Shown: in pieces, positions 47,402-59,405 of the stretch
Numbering within the stretch: position 1 is the first letter of the stretch
Layout of the letters: every line of letters starts with the position of its first letter
Source: Cotesia glomerata
Lineage: Eukaryota; Arthropoda; Insecta; Hymenoptera; Braconidae
Reading direction: 5' to 3'
NCBI RefSeq assembly: GCF_020080835.1
Contig: NC_058164.1
Coordinates: forward strand, 4,861,666 to 4,925,665
DNA: 64,000 nucleotides
Position numbers and translations under genes: made by a program
The notes under the pieces: model-generated
The model's database searches: none
What the model saw: only the letters and a program-made list of their open reading frames with translations
Told to the model about the DNA's origin: nothing

Positions 47402-48050
47402 ATGTTCTCTCTGGTGAATGGGTTGAGATGTGGTCAGCAAGTAATTCGCAGTACTGGACAAGTTAGAAATGTCAGTTGTGGAATGCCAAGAAACAGAGTT
47501 TCTTTTGTGGTAAGTTTTTCTTTTTCTTATTTTAAATTTTAGGTCTTATATAATTTCATCTTCAGTTCAATTTTTCATTAGTTTTTTTTTAATTTTTTTA
47601 AATGATTTCCATTTTCATCAAACTGTCTTTTTCATCCTAAAAAATAAAAAAAAAAATCATTAATTATTTTTTTTTCAAAAATTTATTCTTTCTTAAGAAA
47701 AAATAATTCTTAAAATTGTTAAGTATTTTATATTTTAAATAACTATATAATTTTTTTATTACTATATATATTTACTTAGATACCAACCAGTATTGATTTC
47801 AAATGACGTTGATACAAATGAGCATTCAACTCCATCTATAAACATAAAAAAATTCACATTGATTAAAAACACTTGTTAAAAAATTGCATGACTAAAATTT
47901 ATAAATTATTATTATTTAACATAAAATTAATTTGTTTTTTTTTAATTATAGGAACGAGTTGCGCATGGAGTAGTCATTGCTTGCGGAATATTAGCCACTC
48001 CAGCTTACATAGCAACAAACATAAAAAATTACCGTGGGAAGGAAGAATAA
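47402..48050 (+). CDS. COX8: Cytochrome c oxidase subunit 8, copy 1
   Basis: Small nuclear-encoded single-span subunit of respiratory complex IV in the inner mitochondrial membrane. Exons 47402-47509 and 47952-48050 (phase 0) give 68 residues, the usual size. The first about 25 residues (MFSLVNGLRCGQQVIRS...) form a basic, hydroxyl-rich mitochondrial presequence. The mature part begins near CGMPRNRVSF and has the membrane helix about 42-58, ending in the basic NYRGKEE. The intron is GT-AG. A pyrimidine-poor, non-repetitive leader with a TCAGTTG initiator-like site is near 47337. It is followed 650 bp later by a second copy with the same exon structure. Confidence 0.88.
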
Positions 48051-48700
48051 GTTATACTATTTTTATTATCTATTGATAAATAATTATGTAAAAACACATT
48101 AAGTATTAGTCAAAAATTCTCAAAGCTAAATTAGATAATAAATTAATTTATTCAGTAATATCTTAATAATTTTTTAATTAAATATTAATTAATTTGTAAC
48201 ACTGGAAATTTTTGAGTTAACAAAAAAAAATTTTAATTCAAGGCAGAATTATCTGAAAATTAAAAAAAAAATTATTAACACCAAAAATTGATTATTTTTA
48301 TTAATTGAAGCAACTTGTTGACAAGCTGAGTGCTCACAATTATTTTTTTCACTTCAATAAATTTCAAAAGTGTTTCAAATTAATTAACTTCAATCTTCAC
48401 GAGTAATAATTAATGAAAATAATAATATAATTAGTAATAAGTTTTAGAATTAAAAATTCACCTTTGTTATTTATTATTTATTAATCGCTGACCTGTCAGC
48501 TCCATTTTCACTTTCTTAATTATTGTCAAGTATTTCGGTAAAGCGACAGCAGTGGCGCTTATGATCGTTCGTTTTTCTCCAGCTTCAAGGACAGGTTTAT
48601 TATATATACAGACACTTACTTTAGTGTATGAAAAATTTAATACACAATCACAATCAATCAGAAAATTTATTGGAGCAATTTTGTTGAATAAAAAATCAAG

Positions 48701-49611
48701 ATGATTACTGCTGGATCAAAAATTTTGAGTCGCACTGCAATGGTGAACCGTCAATTTGTCAGACACCTTGACTCTGTCAAGTGTGGAATGCCCCGTAACA
48801 GAATTTCTTTTGGTGTAAGTATTTATTTGAGGTTAAGTACTGATATTTTACTTTATTATTTATTAATTTTATATTTTTAACATTAATATTGGTTTAATTA
48901 TTGTTGATATAATTTGTTAAATTTTTTTTTCACTTCAACTTTTCAGAGCATACATACTAACTCAATTATTTAATTATTGATATCGATTACAAAAGCTCTT
49001 ACGTAATTTTTCACCATAATTTTTTTGTAAAAAAAAATACATTTTTCAAATTATTTATTTTACAATTAATTTTATTAAAAATATATTTTAATTTTTTATG
49101 TCTAAAAATTATTAAAAAAAAAAATTTTTTTACTCTTTGGAGTGTTAAAAGTTTAATTCTAAAAATAAACTATAAATTTTTTTGGGTACTTGTCAATTCA
49201 GATTTAAAATTAATATTTGATACATAAATAGTTAAAAATGCATAAAATAATTAATAATTATTACCTATTTAAAATTTACTTTTTAATATTTATATCTTAA
49301 AAAGAAAAGAAAAAAAAAACTTGAATAAAACTGTAAAGTTATGTAAATAACATATAATAATAATAATAATAATAATAGTTAATGCATAAATTAAGAGAAA
49401 ATTAATATTCTTAATGAATATTTAAAAAAATAAATAAGTCATCAGTAATACATAAATTTATATTTTTATGACATTAGATAAATATATTAATTTTTATTGG
49501 GATAAATTGTAGGAACGAGTGATCCATGGTATTTTCATCAGCGTAGGAATGTTGGCTATTCCCGCTTACATCGCAACCAACCTTAAACACTACCGTGGAA
49601 ATGAAGAATAA
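48701..49611 (+). CDS. COX8: Cytochrome c oxidase subunit 8, copy 2
   Basis: Paralogue of the preceding gene. Exons 48701-48814 and 49513-49611 give 70 residues. The intron falls at the same codon position and phase as in copy 1, and both second exons are 99 bp. The mature part CGMPRNRISFGERVIHGIFI... agrees with copy 1 at 31 of 43 positions, whereas the presequence (MITAGSKILSRTAMVNRQFV) is almost unalignable. Conserved features are GMPRNR, ERVxHG, PAYIATNxKxYRG and EE. TTATATATACAGA near 48599 may act as a TATA-type element. Both copies look intact. Differential tissue use is plausible but not shown. Confidence 0.88.
49354..49377. repeat. (AAT)n microsatellite
   Basis: About eight AAT triplets in the intron of COX8 copy 2. 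Confidence 0.9.
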
Positions 49612-49636
49612 AATACAAGCTTACATCTATCATTCC

Positions 49637-49642
49637 AATAAA
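49637..49642 (+). terminator. Poly(A) signal of COX8 copy 2
   Basis: AATAAA lies 26 bp after the stop codon; another lies near 49659. Confidence 0.6.
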
Positions 49643-49699
49643 TATTAATATTGTATTCAATAAAATATAAAAAAGGTAGTGTAATGAGTTAAATTATTA

Positions 49700-52057
49700 T
49701 TATACTTTACCACAGTGTACCAAAATAAAATTATTTAAAGTTAAATTTAAACTATACGTCTTTTTATTATTAATTTTCCTTTGTAAGAAATTATATATAA
49801 TTTTTTTGTACTGTTATAATTATCTAACTACTGGAATATTTGATTTTTGCTTTACATTTTTTTAATAATTTATTTTTATTATCAATCAATTTTTATAAGA
49901 AATTTCTTGCTAATAAATGCTTAGAATTTTTATAATTAATTATTGTTCTAAAATTTACGATATATTTTTATAATTTTTACGATTTGGACTCTTAAAAATG
50001 ATCTAACAAGATTCTAAATCCGAAAAATGTCAATTTTTACAAAAAAAATTTTTGATCTAAGAAATATTTATTAAAATTGATTTTAACCTCTGCATAATAT
50101 ATAAATACGTTAAGTAACTTGAGCAAGTACTTAATAGTGACTTATACGACTTACACGTAAGCCATGTTTAATGCCTTGTCCTTAAATTTTACACCCAAAT
50201 TTTATCGACGTAAAAATATTGTATTTTACGGGACAGTAAATGGGTATAAAATTTCCAATAGTGAATAAAACGGTAATATATACCTCGAATGGGTAAAAGA
50301 TCCGGCGAACTTGGAACGGGTAAAAAGATGTGACGGAATTTACGTTTAGAAATTTAACAACTTATATGTATAAGTATAAGTATAAGTATATATACGTATC
50401 AGTATATAGGGGCGCAATAGTATAGAGTATAGGAAACAAGAAGCAAGTGTCGATACGATTCCATTGGCTCTACTTGGTTATTTAGTTTTATGGATGTAGT
50501 AGGATTCATGGCAGCTTTTAAGTTGAAAGATCGCAAAGCCAAGAAGTTGCCGACTTGATTAAGTTTGCGATGTGAGATTGAACGCACCAGCCAGCCAGCG
50601 AACTCACCTATGCTATATCTAGCTAGGTAGAGGTACCTACCCTTATTCGACGGTAAATGCCTCTTACGAGATACGATCAAAATTACTTTCTCGGCGTATA
50701 TTGTGTTTTAAAAATGAATATTATTTTTTTCCTTCAACATATACATACATATATCCGTCAGAGTGTACTCCATCTACACTTTTAAATAATATTTCAATGC
50801 CCTAAACTATTTACTTATATATATAAATCATAATAATCATTCTTTTTAAATTTTTTATTGCTATATAAGCAAATTTTTCGCATTAATACAGAAGTTGAAA
50901 AAAAAATTAATTTAATTAAAAATAAAAATTATTGTCAAGTAAAATTTACTCAGAAAAAATTAAATAGTAAAATTTATCAAAATTTTCATTATTTTTTTAG
51001 TGTTTCAAATTTTTTAAAACTTAAAAAAAAATTATTTTTTCTGTACAAGATTTTTTTTTCAAGTTTATTTTTTTACAATGTAAAAATCCTCGTATTTGTA
51101 ATTATTTTTCTACTTCAATTAATGCAAGAGTAAGCATTGATTTAATGCGAAGAATTAAAGAAATATAATGCATATTACAAGAGTAGTACTTTTTTAATAA
51201 TTTCCCCGAGGCATAAAGTTGACAAAGCGTCGATACAATGAGTACGTATTTATTAACTGAGTGCGAATAATTCCCGTCTTTTCTGGCCTCTCTCTACGGA
51301 AAAGTCACATTGTGTACAATAGTATTGAGAGAAGACGAAGATCAATAACGTTAATGACTAAAGGGATTTCAAAGCGTGCCGTATCTACGTCAAGTCTATT
51401 ATTTTGAGTCGTGAATTCTATACCCGAGACTATAAGTTCAGTTGCTTAGTGCAACTACAATGCCGAGTTGAGTAAATTAATGTATTGATTAATGGTTTCA
51501 AACAAAACAATCTTTTAATTGTCATTTTTTTTTATCTTTAACTATTAGATGATATTTTTTTTAAAACAGTATTTAAAATTTTTTTATCAACGACTAATTG
51601 ATTCAATTGTTACAGCATTAATTACACTTGAAATAATTTTAATCAACTTTTTTAAAAATAACAATAAATTAATCTCGTTTCTAAAAATCCTCTTTGATCA
51701 TTAATTAAAGTTTCCGTAATGATTTCAATAGAAAATTAAAAGTCTAATGCAATTTTGTGAAAGCTCAGCCATGTGTTTTAAACCTCACTACAGGCATCCA
51801 TGAGGAAACGGGTACAAACACAAGACACAATGATTCCCAGTGACATTTAATCGATAAACAGCTTTTCTTCGTCTAATCTCCTGAAACTGTTGAGCTGATG
51901 AGTCGAGGAAATTCATCATTTATAATATAACAGCTTGTCTGGAACATTTAATAGTTAATTTTAATTTTAATTAAACGAGCCTCTATGATTCATTGATCTT
52001 CATCGATACACCCTCTCTGTACATATATATCTAAAATATCTACACTGATAAAAAAAA
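49700..52057. other. Intergenic region with patches of complex sequence, no gene found
   Basis: Mostly A/T-rich, but about 50080-50700, 51200-51480 and 51760-52020 are compositionally complex and non-repetitive (for example CCAGCCAGCCAGCGAACTCA near 50587). They contain no long ORF with splice context. Such patches could be cis-regulatory or non-coding RNA sequence. A short TATAAG repeat lies at about 50365-50390. Confidence 0.35.
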
Positions 52058-52774
52058 TTAAGGGGGGACAAAAAAGGTGTTTTTCGGGAATTTTTTTGAC
52101 AGGGAAAATAAAGGAATTTAGGGATCGGATTTTTTTTATTTTGTTAAGGGTACATTAAAGATTATTACCCTACATTTTTATCAAAAAATATTTAATTATT
52201 ACAAAGTTATTAACAATCTCGTAGAGCATTAGAAAAAATTTCTCTCTCCATGGTTAGATCGACAATTCAAAAACGGATTATCTGAAAATAAAAACCTGAA
52301 TTGCTTTTTAATCAGTAAGGATGTAGTTATCGTTGCACGTACGGAATTTCAAAAATTTTTATTTTAAAGATTTTTTTAGCCGGGTTAAAACAAAAAAAAA
52401 ACAGTAAGAATAGTGAGAAAATTTTCAACCAGTCGCCATTTTTTTGAAAATTAAAATTTCCAAAATTACGTACGTGCGACGATAACTACATTCTTACTGA
52501 TTAAAAAGCAATTTGGGTTTTTATTTTCAGATGATCCATTTTTGAGTTATCGATCCGATCATGGAGAGGAAAATTTTTTCTAGTGCTCTACGAGATTGTT
52601 AATAACTTTGTAGTAATTAAATATTTTTTAATGAAAATTTAGCGTAATTATCTTTAATGTACCCTTAATAAAATAAAAAAAATTCGATCTCCAAATTCCT
52701 TTATTTTTCCTGTCAAAATAATTCCCGAAAATCACCTCTTTTTTTCGACCGTCACAGTGGTGTTCTCCCCTTAA
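52058..52774. mobile_element. 717-bp foldback element ending in TTAAGGGG
   Basis: Two arms of roughly 300 bp are inverted and imperfect: left TTAAGGGGGGACAAAAAAGG (52058) against right TTCTCCCCTTAA (52774), and inner blocks such as TCTCGTAGAGCATTAGAAAA against TCTAGTGCTCTACGAGATTG. A spacer of about 70 bp (near 52375-52440) separates the arms. No ORF. The whole unit could fold into one long hairpin and fits a foldback-type DNA transposon derivative. Confidence 0.75.
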
Positions 52775-53967
52775 ATTTTAAGTCAAAGAAAAAAATTTTT
52801 TTAATTTATATTTTTTCTTTAAGATATTTTCTCTTGAATCAAGTTAATTTTTTTTTTTTATCAATTTATTGCATATATATAGAGACACAATAGATTTTAT
52901 TTTGTATTTGGCTTTGGCTAGGTTATTTTATCTGTTATCGACAATTGCGGACACGTGGAAATCGGACGACAGAAAGATATTGGAATTGAAAAAATTCCGG
53001 AAGAAAGTATTGTATATATACCATATACATAGACAGCAAATAAATAAAAAAATTAAATATCTCATTGACTTTAACGTACATGAACGTTTGTTAGGTCATT
53101 CGAGATATGTGAGACCATTCAGGAAAGAAAAGATACACTTGTGATTGCAAACTGACCGTGAAATAACGTATCTCGTATGATATCTTGAGCTGAACCTCGT
53201 TATAGTTATAGTTATAGTTCTCATACATATATACAGCTAGAAAATATAGACGGGTATGAATTGTTACCGCTTATTCTGTTGTACAACTCGAATTTACTTT
53301 TTATCTTTTATAGTTATTATTATATTTTTATTTTTACGACTGTTTTACTATTTTTTGGTACTGCCAGAGCCCGAACTTTTTTAAAGAAAGTTCTGTTGTG
53401 AAAAGCACCACTTTATGACCACTTATCATCTATTTTATTACTTTAATGTCTCTTATAAAATTTAAAATAATTAAATAAATTTTTCCGTCTTTTAGTTTCT
53501 TTTTACAAAACTATTTAAATATAAATTGTGGCAATAATAAGACAAAGTTATTCCAGTGAATAAAATTGGCTCATTAAAGTTTATGGAAAACTTATTAAAA
53601 GTATGAATTTTTAAATTGCGCGTAAAATAAAGATTTTATCGATTGTTCGTGAACGTTTAACCAATCGATCCATCGTTTTGCTCCGTCTAAAATCTTCTAA
53701 AACAATTTTTACCCACTCAATTCTTGACAATGACAAGCAAGCACCATAACTTCAGTAACAAGATTGGATAAAAATGTATTTCTTAAATTTTAAGCTCGAC
53801 CAATTTTTGTGGGTGTTTTCCTCTAGGTCTGAAAGGTCCAATCGAGACCCGATTTCCGCTCAATATAGTCTTCACGGTCGACAGAGCACCCAGAAATGCT
53901 TCATATCAGCTTCTGTGGCCAAAAGACTGCCAAAGATACTCTTATTTTCGTCACGTACCAGAGGGCC
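52775..53967. other. Intergenic, no gene supported
   Basis: It contains a TATAGT run near 53200-53218 and moderately complex sequence at 52870-53280 and 53630-53960. ORFs here lack start or splice context and are not called. Confidence 0.35.
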
Positions 53968-55077
53968 CACTGATAGAGGGATTTAGTACGGAGTACTAAA
54001 CTGATTTAGTAAAAAAATTTTAATTCATTTATTTGGGAGAAACAAATATTTTCTACCCATCAATATTATTTGTTACAGTTTAATAAATGATTTCTTTATA
54101 TGAACAAAGCCTTATTACATGTAAATAAATATTATTTCCACCAAATAATATTTAGTAACAGGTACTACCCCCATGAAAAAAAATATAAAAAAAATATATT
54201 TTAAATATATTAAAAATCTATAAAAAATATATAAATATACATAAATTATGTATAGTAAATATATTTTTAATAACTAACTTTTGGCCAATTTTCATATAAT
54301 ATTTTATATATTTCAAATATATTTTAGATATATTCAAAATATATTTTTTTTATATTTTTAGCTATGTATTTTTTATGTATTTTAAAATATATCTTGAATA
54401 TATCTAAAATATATTTAAAATATATAAAATATTTATGAAAATCGGCCAAAAGTTAGTTATTAAAAATACATTTACTATACATATTTTTTATATATTTATA
54501 TATTTTTTATAGATTTTTAATATATTGAAAATATATTTTTTATATTTTTTTTTCATGGGGGTAAATATTTCTTTGGCAAGTATTGTCGGTAGATGGCTAT
54601 GTTTTAATTTCAATGTTTATGTGACACATAACTTATTCACTGACTTAGATTATTTTATTCAGCTCGATTTTGGGAGGTTTATTAAACCTTTAAAAATACA
54701 CATACTCCCAATAAATATCTTCTATTTATATCTTTTCTCAGTGGAGTTTAGTTTACATTTTTCAATTTGTCTATTATTGATATGTTAAAAACTTGTTTAA
54801 TTTTAAATTTTATAAATGCCTCAAATAAAAAAATATAATTTAATGAGACTCTTTTCTTTATAATACCTTATATTTCTACTTAAAATATTTATTGTAATAA
54901 TTTTGATTTATTTTAAGTTAAAAAGTTAGATTACACGCTAAAATTAGTTAAAAAATTAATTTCTTTAATACCAATAAACGATTTATTAAGTACCAATAAA
55001 TCATTTGTTAAATACTACTAAATATTAAAGGGTTGTTACTAAATCTTATTAAATAGAACTAAATCCTTCTATCAGTG
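53968..55077. mobile_element. TIR element (CACTGATAGA ends) carrying a nested MITE
   Basis: Left CACTGATAGAGGGATTTAGT (53968) and right ACTAAATCCTTCTATCAGTG (55077) are 20-bp inverted ends with one mismatch. Subterminal ACTAAAT/ATTTAGT motifs repeat near both ends. Without the nested element the host is about 714 bp. The superfamily is unresolved and no clear target duplication is seen. Confidence 0.7.
54166..54563. mobile_element. TA-flanked MITE (CCCCCATGAAA ends) nested in the element above
   Basis: TA|CCCCCATGAAAAAAAATAT at the left mirrors ATATTTTTTTTTCATGGGGG|TA at the right. The arms remain complementary over about 190 bp each, for example CTAACTTTTGGCCAATTTTC against GAAAATCGGCCAAAAGTTAG. 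The 394-bp unit is a near-complete palindrome with a TA target site, as expected for a Tc1/mariner-type MITE. Confidence 0.8.
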
Positions 55078-55869
55078 CCGATTATCTTCAAAAAAACGAT
55101 ATAAACGCGGTATAAAAGCTTCGATAATAAGCTAATAAGCAAAAAACACATTAATTATTCCACAAGCTGCCTTGCTTAACCAACACTGAAGATTTGATTT
55201 TAATTATATAATAAATATGGTTTAATGAATGCGTTAATCGCTCATAATTACCAGCTCATTTAGTCTCTTTTTGCTAATTTTCATCCCTTTACCAGCCGGG
55301 TGCTTCTATCCGGGAATATAAGCCATGGTAATATAGGTACATAATATAGGTACGGAAAGAAAAGCACATGATACTGATAAGTTTGTTGGATGATAAACAA
55401 ACGTTGACGCTTTTAATTTCCTTTTATTCTAATCTAGACCACATTTCCACCACTTTTCTCATTTTATTCTCCTCGCTAGGGGATAAGTGGGGAACTAACG
55501 CGCCCTGATAGGATTCATACTTTCACGGTACACAATCTCACTATTATGTATCTCGCTGTACTGTTGGCTGTGCAAAGTAGACTTCTATTCAAGTGATATG
55601 AACTTTCATTGCGACTTCCACCCTCTGGTTCTTCACCTGCGTTGTGTATGCCCACACCTATTTATATATTTATCTTCCGTACAAACTATCATAACAGGTC
55701 GCTCTCTCCCTGTATTTGCACAGATGTACTGTCTGCGAAATACAGCTACCGTGTTTTACGACGTGAAAATGAAGCGTAGGCAGAGAATTACCAGAGACAT
55801 GTACGCGTACAGAGGACAGTAACTCGACATGTTTCTCGTCACGTTCGCTTTTATGTAGTACATGTGTGG

Positions 55870-55872
<3 letters not shown>
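55078..55872. other. Complex intergenic sequence, no gene supported
   Basis: About 55200-55860 is relatively G/C-rich and non-repetitive. A 74-residue ORF at 55598 starts with ATG and crosses an acceptor-like TTTGCACAG, but no family is recognised. It could be regulatory or an unrecognised exon. Confidence 0.3.

Positions 55873-55945
<73 letters not shown>
55873..55945. repeat. (TA)n microsatellite
   Basis: An uninterrupted run of about 36 TA dinucleotides. Confidence 0.97.
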
Positions 55946-55948
<3 letters not shown>

Positions 55949-56309
55949 TTTTGTGTGAAATATATATAAAAGCTTTTATCATATGCTTGTAACTGAGTAT
56001 ACTCACCTACGTTTTTTTGGTTGATACTCCAGTAGTTTTTTTCTACATGTGCTTCATTACCGTGTTTGCATTTTTTCACTCTGCAATTATTTTTAACTGA
56101 AAAAAAGTCTCGTGAGAATTATTGAGGGTTCCGTTTAGTTTGCAGATGTACTGGTGTAAATATGTTATGCTTAATTTTTATTCATCGGTACTTGGATTAT
56201 TATTTTTCACTTGTAACTAATTAAAAAAAAAATTTTTTGAACCAAATAAAACTTATTTAAATAAAAAAAATATATTTTTCTTGATTAAAAATAATTTTTT
56301 TATGATTTA

Positions 56310-56514
56310 CTAGCAACCTTGCAGTCCGTGAGTTGTGAACTAAAAAAAAATTAAAATTTTGCTTTCCTATATAATGACTTTAGTTAAATTGCACTGTACT
56401 TTCTTAAATATTGACGTTTTTAAAGATATAAGCTAATCTCGATGATAAACTCATTAAGAGCTTTCATTTGAGTACCCACATGCATTTTGACATATTTTTC
56501 ATATATTCATATAT
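56310..56514 (-). mobile_element. Helitron copy 10, 3' part, interrupted
   Basis: On the plus strand CTAGCAACCTTGCAGTC starts at 56310, the reverse complement of the family 3' end. The tail and one arm of a palindromic unit follow up to the AT centre (CATATATTCATATA). There the sequence switches to TGTGACATGGG. The other arm resumes at about 59406. Confidence 0.75.
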
Positions 56515-56756
56515 TGTGACATGGGAAAAATTCCCCATGTCAAAAGACTAGTTTGGCTATTTGGTTTATTTTATTTTTCTTTATCATTATTAATTATTTT
56601 GGATAAGCTGAAGGAATGCGGAGATTCGACGCGCCCGTGTCACCCCAAGCGGTCTCCTGATCAGAGTGTGAAGCTCGGGGTAAGACTTATAACCGAAAAC
56701 ACGCCGAATTTGAAAAGTATGCATGAATGAGTGTGAATATTGTAGAGAGTGTGTTA

Positions 56757-56890
56757 CAGTCGACGCTCTCTGTATTTGACCACATTCTTCCTCTGTATTT
56801 GACGATTTTACACAGCTCTTATGGACAAGGACGAGTCAAATACAGAGAATGGTCCTGTACGGGCGAGTCAAATACAAAGAGCGTTGACTG
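56757..56890. mobile_element. TA-flanked 134-bp MITE, pogo/Tc1-like ends
   Basis: TA|CAGTCGACGCTCTCTGTATT at the left mirrors AATACAAAGAGCGTTGACTG|TA at the right. CAGT...ACTG ends with TA targets fit the pogo/Tc1-mariner type. A second inner inverted pair is TGTATTTGACGA and CGAGTCAAATACA. It is nested in the 56515-59405 insertion. Confidence 0.7.
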
Positions 56891-57980
56891 TAGAGTGAGA
56901 GTGAAAATCAGTTGAGCGATCAGTCGAACCCGCGAATCTTCACGGAGCCATCAACGACCAAAGCGACATCTGGAGGAGGACCACGGCGAGAGCGAAGCAA
57001 AATTTGAAACCGACGAACGACGACGGCGGTTGATCAACGGCAGCAGAGCGAGGCACCATCTGGGGGCCGTAAGCCGAACCGAGTGACATATCGACCAATC
57101 ATCGATCGCAACGGAGTACTGGACGCATCCCGTAATACAACGGCCGGCTAGAAGAAGCCGTGAGCTGATTGGATGCGAGTTTTTTGAACTAACGGAAAAC
57201 TCGAGAAAACATGTTGCCGAGGAGGCAGCCATAATTATAATGATTCTGATCTGGACGCCGTACCTGTTAGACGCAAAAGTTCCGCTACAAGCATTAAAAT
57301 ATTTTACAACGCAATTAACCACCATTACTGAGTTAAATATTGCACATTGTTAAGATTTATTTACGATTGTACCTTGTCGAAGCTATTGTTCACGACCACT
57401 GTGTGGATTATTGCCGAGAGACGCCATCGCCGAGACATCGACGCTATTCCGCCTGCTATCCCGCCAATTTCGTTGAGAGTCAGCTACCTGGACGAATACC
57501 GACCCGAGGGGTTCACTGCTGCCGCAGGGTGAGTCTGATCGCTAGTTTAGCCCCAGGGTGTCCTCACCGCGATATCGCGATCAATTTTAGTAAATTTCAC
57601 CAGTTTGGTTTTTGGTGTAATTTTTTTTTATTAATATTTTTTTTTGCGAATGTAATTATTGAATTCCTTTCGGATTATCGAGACGTGTGTGACGACACTC
57701 AGAGGCACGGTACCATTGGGATGTATTTGTGTGTGTTCGTACATTAAAACGTAGATTCAAAGTCGAGCGTTCGATTATTATTAATCCGAACAAAAACAGT
57801 TTCACTGTAAAAAAAGTCGCGCCAAGTCCACGTTCATAAGACTATTAGGAAAAAAAAATTTTTTTTTTCTTTACAAAAAGATACAAAATAAAAAAATTAA
57901 AAAATCCAAGTAACCGATATGATTGTATATGATTTTCGGAAATTAAAAAAAATTTTATTGTAAATTTAAAAATTAAAAAA

Positions 57981-58113
57981 AAAATTTTAGAACGTATTTA
58001 GTGTGCGTGGTTGCAAAATATTTTACTTTTAATGAAATTCGTAAAATCTATTTACTACGACTTTAAAAAAATTGAAATACACAATGACGCACACCAAGTA
58101 CGTTCTAAAATTT
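57981..58113. repeat. 133-bp inverted repeat
   Basis: TTTTAGAACGTATTTAGTGT near 57985 is mirrored by AAGTACGTTCTAAAATT ending about 58113, arms of about 28 bp with two or three mismatches. It could be a small foldback insertion or an RNA hairpin in the LTR-like insert. Confidence 0.5.
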
Positions 58114-58914
58114 TTTTAGACGCAAGCTATGAATCACTTTTTTTTTACTGTAGTTGCGTGTCTATAGGAAGGATTACTACACATTTTTATTTTATCTAGT
58201 CTGTGGCGCTGATATTCCCCATCGAAAAAAAGTCAGGATCTGAATTCGTGAGCGAGCTATAGTATGTGCTAATAAAATTTAATAATTTCAAGTGAATAAA
58301 TTGTTATAAGTGAATATAATTAATTAATACGGTAAATTAAATTATTAATTATTCTTATAATTAACAAATTAGGTCAAAAAAGTACCGCAGAATTAAATAA
58401 AATTTCGCGACTCCAAAAAACCGTTCTACTTACAGTAAACACAGTCGTTAGTCTGGCGCTCCGTTTACAACGGGATTTTTGAACGGAACTTGGCGCCAGA
58501 TTCTACCGAATCTGTGGATTATCTTTTTTGTTTATTTTTTTTTGTGTTCGAGACGCTGTCATCCAACTGTGAACCAACTGTTTGACATTATTATTACTAT
58601 TGTTAATGTTCTTATTGGTTGAACATTTGATATATGCCGACAATTGAACGTGATTTTTGTTGTTGTTATTAAACGTAACGCCCGAGAAATTTGGAGCTGT
58701 GTAAGACAGCTAGCCCGACCGACGCGCCATTTCCGAGCGCGAGCCCAAACTTATCTCGAGCTTCAACTACCCAGCCAGCTTAGTCGATTTACCGACCGTA
58801 ATTAGTTATCCGCCGCGAGCCCGCCAAATTGTTGAATTTTTGAATTATTTGAATTATTATTTTGCGAATCATCGTCGAATTAAAGCTACATTGTGTTTAA
58901 TTTGCTACTGCAAA

Positions 58915-59200
58915 TTAATTGGGGAATTTGCGAGCCACCGACGGACCGAATTTAATTTTTTTATTTATTTGTTTTATTTAATTAATTTATGAGATAAATT
59001 AATTGTTTATTACATTGTATTATTAATTATAAGTTAAATTGGGAATTTTGCGCCCCATTGACGGACCGAATTTAATTTTTGGTCATGATTAATTAATTTG
59101 AAGATCAATTAATTGTTTACGTCATCGTAGTATTAATTATAAGTTATATAAATTATTATCTGCGAGCCACCGACGTATCAATGTTATGTTTGTTTCTTTT
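58915..59200. repeat. Tandem repeat with about 120-bp period
   Basis: Three copies of a unit marked by GCGAGCCACCGACGGACCG, GCGCCCCATTGACGGACCG and GCGAGCCACCGACG (near 58930, 59050 and 59161). Each is followed by an AATTAATT-rich stretch and ATTAATTATAAGTTA. Confidence 0.6.
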
Positions 59201-59405
59201 GGTTATTATTGTTCGTTCATTCGGTGAAGAATTAACTGTTATTATAGTAATTTTTTGAAAATTATTAATAATTCTTGGCGACTGTTTAAATAAATTGTTG
59301 ACTAGATATTCGGCGATTACTGTTTTTGTTTTTTTCTATTCCCGAGCTTACTTAGATTTAAGCATTTTACGTCTCGCCGTTCATTCGAATTTTAAATCTC
59401 TTTTT

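Larger units (their letters stand above)
56515..59405. mobile_element. 2.9-kb insertion in the Helitron, LTR-retroelement-like (tentative)
   Basis: It begins TGTGACATGGGAAAAATTCC, whose first bases form a palindrome with CCCATGTCA. The insert is far less A/T-rich than its host and has no open coding frame. TTGGCGCCAGATTC at about 58490 resembles a lysine-tRNA-type primer-binding site. Together these suggest a long LTR plus untranslated leader of a degraded retroelement. No gag or pol sequence or second LTR is seen, and the right junction is unclear. Confidence 0.35.

Noticed and set aside
52869..53144. 91-codon ORF in the gene-poor region
   Set aside because: It opens with TTG and not ATG, overlaps A/T-rich sequence, and shows no recognisable motif or splice context.
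53774..53986. 70-codon ORF just left of the CACTGATAGA element
   Set aside because: No recognisable family, no splice context, and it runs into the transposable element end.
55756..56079. Minus-strand ORF of 107 codons over the TA repeat
   Set aside because: About 40 residues are IY repeats encoded by (TA)n; this is a simple-repeat artefact.
56951..57747. ORFs of 124 (minus) and 135 (plus) codons in the 2.9-kb insert
   Set aside because: Residue composition is erratic, they lack gag, protease, reverse transcriptase or integrase motifs, and the region looks like LTR or untranslated sequence.
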